Position numbers and translations under genes: made by a program
Part shown: piece by piece, positions 15,754 to 20,981 of the stretch
How the letters are laid out: every line of letters begins with the position of its first letter
How positions within the stretch are numbered: the stretch's first letter is position 1
The notes under the pieces: model-generated
The model's input: the letters and a program-made list of their open reading frames with translations, nothing else
Told to the model about the DNA's origin: nothing
Database searches by the model: none
Origin: Betaproteobacteria bacterium
Lineage (GTDB): Bacteria > Pseudomonadota > Gammaproteobacteria > Burkholderiales > Gallionellaceae
NCBI GenBank assembly: GCA_028871775.1
Contig: JAGWMH010000001.1
Span: 1 to 20,981 of the forward strand
Direction: 5' to 3'
DNA: 20,981 bases

Positions 15754-16215
15754 ATGGAGCGCACCACGCTGGATTTATGGGTGGGCATGTTCGTTGTCGC
15801 GGGCATCGGGGCACTGGTGGTGCTGGCGATGAAGGTGGGGAACCTGAGCACCTACAATGTATCTGATACTTATCAGTTACAGGCATATTTCTCCAATATC
15901 GGCGGCCTGAAGCCCAAGGCGTCAATCAAGAGCGCTGGCGTGCTGGTCGGGCGGGTGACGGAGATCAACCTGGACACCGAGCGTTATGAGGCCAGGGTGG
16001 TGATGAGCATAGACAAGCGCTACCAGTTTCCCAGGGATACCTTCGCCAACATCCTGACTTCCGGTCTGCTGGGTGAGCAATACATCGGTCTGTCTCCCGG
16101 AGGGGATAGCGAAATGCTGAAGGGCGGCGAGGTAATCAAGAAAACACAGTCCGCCGTGGTGCTGGAGGATTTGATCGGCAAGTTTCTGTACAACAAGGCC
16201 GAAGGCTCCAAATAA
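15754..16215 (+). CDS. mlaD: MlaD, MCE-domain lipid-binding subunit
   Basis: The 153-residue protein has one N-terminal transmembrane helix (8-26) and a periplasmic MCE domain (about 38-117) ending in the characteristic LTSGLLGEQYIGLSPGG (101-117). MlaD forms a hexameric ring over MlaE through which lipid passes to or from MlaC. It is shorter than E. coli MlaD because of a short C-terminal tail after about residue 125. It starts two bases after mlaE, with a G-rich stretch upstream as a possible Shine-Dalgarno. Confidence 0.95.
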   Translation: MERTTLDLWVGMFVVAGIGALVVLAMKVGNLSTYNVSDTYQLQAYFSNIGGLKPKASIKSAGVLVGRVTEINLDTERYEARVVMSIDKRYQFPRDTFANILTSGLLGEQYIGLSPGGDSEMLKGGEVIKKTQSAVVLEDLIGKFLYNKAEGSK

Positions 16216-16231
16216 TTAATCGAGGGTGAAG

Positions 16232-16882
16232 ATGAAAAGATTTGTTGTGCTGGTGTTAAGCGTGTTGCTGGCGGGTGTGCCGCTGGGTGCGCGCGCAGAT
16301 GTGCCGGAACCGGATGTGCTGATCAGGAATGTGGTGCAGGAGGTGCTGGCTATCGTCAAGCAGGATAAGGATATTCAGGCCGGCGACCAGAAAAAAATCC
16401 TGGAACTGGTCGACGCCAAGGTGTTGCCGCATTTTGACTTCACGCGCATGACCCAGCTTGCCGTCGGCAAGTATTGGCGCACTGCCACACCGGAACAGAA
16501 ACAGGCGCTGGTGACCGAGTTTCGCAACCTACTGGTGCGCACTTACACCAAGGCATTCACTGTATACCGCGACCAGACCGTGGAGATAAAGCCGTTCAAG
16601 ATGCCAGCGGGTGCCACCGAAGTGACGATCAAGACGACAATCATAAAGCCCGGCGAACCCAGTGTTCCGGTGGACTATGACATGGAAAAAACCGCGGCCG
16701 GCTGGAAGGCTTATGACCTGGCAGTGGAGGGGGTAAGCCTGGTGACCAACTACCGCAGCACCTTTTCCGACCAAATCCAGCAGTCCGGCATTGACGGGCT
16801 GATCAAAACCCTGGTGGAAAAAAATCAGGTTGCCGCCAGCGCTCCATTGCGCAAGGCGGAACCCCAGAAAGGCGGAAGCTAA
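16232..16882 (+). CDS. mlaC: MlaC, periplasmic phospholipid-binding shuttle
   Basis: A 216-residue secreted protein of the MlaC/Ttg2D family. The signal peptide MKRFVVLVLSVLLAGVPLG ends with ARA before DVPEPD, giving likely cleavage near residue 22. The mature part carries the family pattern VLPHFDFTRMTQLAVGKYWRTA and KAYDLAVEGVSLVTNYRSTF. MlaC carries phospholipid between MlaD and the outer-membrane MlaA. The ATG at 16232 was chosen over GTG 16226 because the GAGG Shine-Dalgarno (16222-16225) is well spaced only for the ATG. mlaA is not in the window. The stop codon abuts the mlaB start. Confidence 0.95.
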   Translation: MKRFVVLVLSVLLAGVPLGARADVPEPDVLIRNVVQEVLAIVKQDKDIQAGDQKKILELVDAKVLPHFDFTRMTQLAVGKYWRTATPEQKQALVTEFRNLLVRTYTKAFTVYRDQTVEIKPFKMPAGATEVTIKTTIIKPGEPSVPVDYDMEKTAAGWKAYDLAVEGVSLVTNYRSTFSDQIQQSGIDGLIKTLVEKNQVAASAPLRKAEPQKGGS

Positions 16883-17185
16883 GTGATCAGCCGTGACGGT
16901 GACCGTTTCCAGCTATCCGGCCGCCTGACCATAGATGCTGTCACAGCCCTGTATAACAGCGGCTTGCCGCCGGATGGGGAATCTATGCTGGTGGTTGATC
17001 TGGGCAAAGTCGAAGCGGTGGATTCCGCCGCCGTCAGTTTGCTGCTGTCCTGGCTGCGCCGCGCGCAACGCGATCGCGTGTCGCTATGTTTTGCCAATGT
17101 TCCGGATAACCTGATGAGCCTGGCCCGTATGTATGGCGTTGCGGAGCTTATTCCCCTCTGTCAGGAAGTTTCCAAACAGTCCTGA
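16883..17185 (+). CDS. mlaB: MlaB, STAS-domain regulatory subunit of the Mla transporter
   Basis: The 100-residue protein is a single STAS domain: a beta strand with FQLSGRLTIDAV, then VVDLGKVEAVDSAAVSLLLSW, where the Asp47-Ser48 pair lies at the position used by anti-sigma-antagonist-like proteins and the conserved Thr of MlaB. MlaB binds MlaF and is needed for complex assembly and activity. The GTG start directly follows the mlaC stop with no intervening base, which suggests coupled translation. Family and role are inferred from fold plus operon position. Confidence 0.9.
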   Translation: MISRDGDRFQLSGRLTIDAVTALYNSGLPPDGESMLVVDLGKVEAVDSAAVSLLLSWLRRAQRDRVSLCFANVPDNLMSLARMYGVAELIPLCQEVSKQS

Positions 17186-17202
17186 ACGGCTGACCCTCCT
17201 TT

Positions 17203-18099
17203 ATGCTTCCCGCCGTTGACGTCCGCCAGGCGCACAAGCGCTATGGCAGCGTGCATGCACTGGATGGCGTGGATTTATCCGTCGGGCAGGGCGAGTTCTT
17301 CGGCCTGCTCGGCCCCAACGGCGCAGGCAAGACCACGCTGATCAACCTGCTGGCGGGGCTGGCGATACCCGATGGCGGGCAGCTCTCCATCCTGGGATGC
17401 GACGTGGTGAAGCAATACCGCGCCAGCCGCCGCCTGCTGGGCGTGGTGCCGCAGGAACTGGTGTTCGATCCTTTCTTCAGCGTGCGCGAAACCCTGCGCC
17501 TGCAATCCGGCTATTTCGGGCTGCGCCGCAATGATGCGTGGATAGACGAGGTGATGCATCACCTCGACTTGACCGACAAGGCCGACACCAACATGCGCCG
17601 CCTGTCCGGCGGCATGAAGCGCCGCGTGCTGGTGGCGCAGGCGCTGGTGCACAAGCCGCCGGTCATCGTGCTGGACGAACCCACCGCCGGGGTGGACGTG
17701 GAACTGCGCCAGAGCTTATGGCGCTTCATCCGGCAGCTTAACCGCGACGGGCACACCGTGCTGCTGACCACCCATTACCTGGAAGAGGCGGAAGCGCTGT
17801 GCGGCCGCATTGCCATGCTCAAGCAGGGCAGGATCGTGGCGCTGGACAGCACACAGAACCTGCTCAACAGCGTAGCCGGTTTTCGTGTCAGGCTGAAACT
17901 GGCGGGTGGCTTGCCTGCCGCATTGTTGCCGCAGGTGATAGAGCAGGAGGATGATGGCTGCCTGCTTGCGTTGCCGTCCTATCAGGCATTGGAACAGGTG
18001 CTCGCGCAGTTGCGCGAGGCCAGCGTGGCAGTGCATGAAATGGCCTTGCAGCAGGCTGACCTGGAAGACGTGTTTCTGCAAGTGGTGGGAAGGGCGTGA
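17203..18099 (+). CDS. ABC-2 type exporter ATP-binding protein (YadG-like)
   Basis: The 298-residue ATPase has Walker A GPNGAGKTT (37-45), Q-loop Gln84, signature LSGGM (134-138), Walker B VIVLDEP with Asp158-Glu159, and H-loop His191 in TTHYLEEAEALC. The LEEAEALC string and the C-terminal extension (about 215-298) are typical of ABC-2 exporter ATPases of the DrrA/YadG group. It pairs with the permease one base downstream. The substrate is unknown; the neighbours (mla, murA) suggest an envelope molecule, but that is inference. No good Shine-Dalgarno precedes the ATG. Confidence 0.9.
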   Translation: MLPAVDVRQAHKRYGSVHALDGVDLSVGQGEFFGLLGPNGAGKTTLINLLAGLAIPDGGQLSILGCDVVKQYRASRRLLGVVPQELVFDPFFSVRETLRLQSGYFGLRRNDAWIDEVMHHLDLTDKADTNMRRLSGGMKRRVLVAQALVHKPPVIVLDEPTAGVDVELRQSLWRFIRQLNRDGHTVLLTTHYLEEAEALCGRIAMLKQGRIVALDSTQNLLNSVAGFRVRLKLAGGLPAALLPQVIEQEDDGCLLALPSYQALEQVLAQLREASVAVHEMALQQADLEDVFLQVVGRA

Positions 18100-18100
18100 T

Positions 18101-18856
18101 ATGTTGAGTTTTCAGACCCTGTTCTACAAGGAAGCGTTGCGCGTGCAGAAGGTGGCTTTCCAGACCCTGCTCGCGCCGGTGCTTACCGCGCTGCTTTACC
18201 TGCTGATTTTTTCGCACGTGCTGGAGCAGCATGTCGAGGTGTATCCGGGTGTGCGCTACACCGCGTTCCTGATTCCCGGCCTGGTGATGATGGCGGTGCT
18301 GCAGAACGCATTTGCCAACAGCTCATCCAGCCTGATCCAGTCCAAGATCACCGGCAACATCGTGTTCGTGCTGCTGGCGCCGATTGCCTACTGGGAGTTC
18401 TTTCTGGCCTACACGCTGGCCTCGGTAGCGCGCGGGTTGGTGGTGGGAGTCGGAGTGTATCTGGCCGCGCTCTGGTTTGCCCAGCCGCCCATGCAGTTCC
18501 CGCTCTGGGTCGTGCTGTTTGCCTTGCTGGGCAGCGCGCTGCTCGGTTCGCTGGGCGTGGTGGCCGGCATCTGGTCGGAAAAATTCGACCAGCTCGCGGG
18601 GTTCCAGAACTTCATCATCATGCCGCTGACTTTTCTGTCCGGCGTGTTCTACTCCATCCATTCGCTGCCCGCTTTCTGGCAAAGCCTGTCGCGCTACAAC
18701 CCGTTTTTTTATATGATAGACGGCTTTCGTTACGGATTTTTCGGCGTGTCCGATATTTCCCCCTGGTTCAGCCTGGCGGTGGTGAGCGGGTGTTTATTGG
18801 TGCTGGCGGGATTCACGCTGGCTTTGTTGAAGTCGGGCTACAAATTACGTCTCTAA
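18101..18856 (+). CDS. ABC-2 type exporter permease (YadH-like)
   Basis: The 251-residue permease has about six hydrophobic helices and the ABC-2 membrane-domain pattern, with GVRYTAFLIPGLVMMAVLQ in the first half and FLSGVFYSIHSLPAFWQ near the C-terminus. The ATG at 18101 follows the ATPase stop by one base; the frame is open further upstream (to 17951), but that part overlaps the ATPase gene and lacks a family N-terminus. The pair should form a dimeric exporter. Insertion of such a pair between mlaB and ibaG is seen in other betaproteobacteria. Substrate unknown. Confidence 0.9.
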   Translation: MLSFQTLFYKEALRVQKVAFQTLLAPVLTALLYLLIFSHVLEQHVEVYPGVRYTAFLIPGLVMMAVLQNAFANSSSSLIQSKITGNIVFVLLAPIAYWEFFLAYTLASVARGLVVGVGVYLAALWFAQPPMQFPLWVVLFALLGSALLGSLGVVAGIWSEKFDQLAGFQNFIIMPLTFLSGVFYSIHSLPAFWQSLSRYNPFFYMIDGFRYGFFGVSDISPWFSLAVVSGCLLVLAGFTLALLKSGYKLRL

Positions 18857-18861
18857 GGCAG

Positions 18862-18930
18862 TCGTTAGACGTTAGCCGCTAGTTGTTAGCAGGAAGCAGT
18901 GATAACTAACGACTACCTACTAACGACTAG
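18862..18930. repeat. Heptad-repeat hairpin upstream of ibaG
   Basis: Four contiguous 7-bp units, TCGTTAG, ACGTTAG, CCGCTAG and TTGTTAG (18862-18889), are followed after 16 bases by reverse-complement-type units CTAACGA, CTACCTA and CTAACGA plus CTAG (18906-18930). TAGTTGTTAG (18880-18889) can pair with CTAACGACTA (18906-18915), and AGTCGTTAG (18860-18868) with CTAACGACT (18920-18928). The element ends directly before the AAGGA Shine-Dalgarno of ibaG. Confidence 0.8.
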
Positions 18931-18940
18931 AAGGAAAATT

Positions 18941-19175
18941 ATGGTCACACCTGAAAGCATCAAGCAGAATATTGAACAGGGCATGAGCACTGCGCACCTC
19001 AGCGTAACGGGTGACGGCAGGCACTTCGAGGCGGTGGTGGTGAGCGAGGAGTTCGCGGGCAAGAGCCGCGTGCAGCGCCATCAGCGGGTTTACCAGACAC
19101 TGGGTGACCGGATGCGCGAGGAAATCCACGCGCTGTCGGTTAAAACCTTTACGCCGCAGGAGTGGGCAGAAATAG

Positions 19176-19195
<20 letters not shown>
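18941..19195 (+). CDS. ibaG: BolA family protein IbaG
   Basis: An 84-residue BolA-like protein. The signature GDGRHFEAVVVSEEF (24-38), RVQRHQRVY (43-51) and the C-terminal IHALSVKTFTPQEW (62-75) match IbaG/YrbA, which binds [2Fe-2S] clusters with monothiol glutaredoxins. It lies between the mla cluster and murA as in many proteobacteria. The ATG at 18941 has a good AAGGA Shine-Dalgarno; the longer frame from 18899 is repeat sequence. The last residues (DVSRKT) and the stop codon are encoded by the downstream heptad repeat, so the C-terminus has probably been altered by the repeat. Confidence 0.92.
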
Positions 19196-20508
<1,313 letters not shown>

Positions 20509-20544
20509 GTGCCATTTGTCGGCACAAGCGCCGCCTGAAATAAC

Positions 20545-20610
20545 ATCCTCTCCCGGCGCTGACGCGCCACCCTCTCCCGCCAGCGGGAGAGGGGCTGGGG
20601 GAGAGGGTGG
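20545..20610. repeat. REP-like element in the murA-hisG spacer
   Basis: CCACCCTCTCCC (20567-20578) pairs perfectly with GGGAGAGGGTGG (20599-20610), with an inner CCAGC/GCTGG stem (20580-20584 with 20594-20598). An alternative hairpin pairs 20570-20578 with 20585-20593. Another CCTCTCCC half-unit lies at 20547-20554. It shares its core with the hrpA copy at 8059-8093. It fills most of the 120-base gap; no promoter was recognised here. Confidence 0.85.
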
Positions 20611-20628
20611 CAACGAAAGATATTAAGC

Positions 20629-20981
20629 ATGATTACCATCGCCCTATCCAAAGGCCGCATCTTCGAGGAAACCGTGCCGCTGCTGGCGGCGGCGGGCATC
20701 ACGCCGCTGGAAGACCCGGAGTCCTCGCGCAAACTGATCCTGCCGACCAACCGCGCCGACGTGCGGCTGATCATCGTGCGCGCTTCCGATGTGCCGACCT
20801 ATGTGCAATACGGCGCGGCCGATCTCGGCGTGGCGGGCAAGGATGTGCTCAACGAGCACGGCGGCACCGGCCTGTACCAGCCGCTGGACTTGAACATCGC
20901 GCGCTGCCGCATGATGGTGGCGGTGCGCGACGATTTCGATTACGCCATGGCGGTGCGCCAGGGCGCGCGCCTGCGCGTGGC
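20629..20981 (+). CDS. hisG: ATP phosphoribosyltransferase catalytic subunit (N-terminal part)
   Basis: The window ends 117 codons into the gene. The start [19 protein letters not shown], then [24 protein letters not shown] and the [13 protein letters not shown] segment (about 64-76) identify HisG, which joins ATP and PRPP in the first step of histidine synthesis. The N-terminus without extension is that of the short form, which needs the HisZ regulatory subunit elsewhere in the genome; the form cannot be proved because the C-terminus is missing. murA followed by hisG is a common betaproteobacterial order. No strong Shine-Dalgarno precedes the ATG. Confidence 0.95.
   Translation, partial: MITIALSKGRIFEETVPLLAAAGITPLEDPESSRKLILPTNRADVRLIIVRASDVPTYVQYGAADLGVAGKDVLNEHGGTGLYQPLDLNIARCRMMVAVRDDFDYAMAVRQGARLRV

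Noticed and set aside
17951..18100. An N-terminal extension of the ABC-2 permease
   Set aside because: It overlaps the end of the ATPase gene in another frame and does not resemble permease sequence.

Overview
The window is GC-rich, densely packed proteobacterial chromosome. It looks betaproteobacterial, of the Gallionellaceae/Nitrosomonadales kind: the block mlaFEDCB - YadGH-like ABC pair - ibaG - murA - hisG is a familiar betaproteobacterial order, and birA next to a type III pantothenate kinase (coaX) plus a SPOR protein is also common there. The lineage is inferred from gene order and protein style only. No phage, transposase, CRISPR array or plasmid gene was seen; the accessory signal lies in small repeats.

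Region 1 (1-4430, minus strand): the start of miaB (cut by the window edge), a CAU tRNA, a membrane-anchored SPOR protein, coaX, birA, a patatin-like phospholipase and a small unknown helical protein. Overlaps and short gaps suggest one transcript from a promoter near 4458. Region 2 (4578-6983, plus strand): a three-gene lipid set of an alpha/beta hydrolase with cysteine in place of the usual nucleophile serine, an acyl carrier protein and a FabF-like ketosynthase. It is divergent from region 1 and followed by a perfect 23-bp inverted repeat. Region 3 (7097-10972, minus): a full-length HrpA DEAH helicase whose C-terminal half carries two in-frame palindromic insertions. Region 4 (11031-14007, minus): a sigma-54 response regulator and an ExeA-type ATPase with one membrane span and a C-terminal SPOR domain, separated by one base. 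Region 5 (14160-20981, plus): the Mla phospholipid-transport operon, an ABC-2 exporter pair, ibaG, murA and the start of hisG.

The window is mostly envelope biology: outer-membrane lipid asymmetry (Mla), peptidoglycan precursor synthesis (murA), SPOR proteins, a patatin lipase and a small acyl-ACP module, alongside cofactor genes (coaX, birA) and RNA genes (miaB, tRNA, hrpA).

The least expected structure is a pair of heptad-repeat hairpins, four 7-bp units mirrored by reverse-complement heptads, immediately upstream of ibaG and of murA. The second one contains the ibaG stop codon. Next are the REP-like palindromes, one of them shared between the hrpA coding sequence and the murA-hisG spacer, the Cys-nucleophile hydrolase with its ACP/ketosynthase partners, and the sigma-54 regulator/SPOR-ATPase pair. 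No intergenic stretch exceeds about 155 bases.
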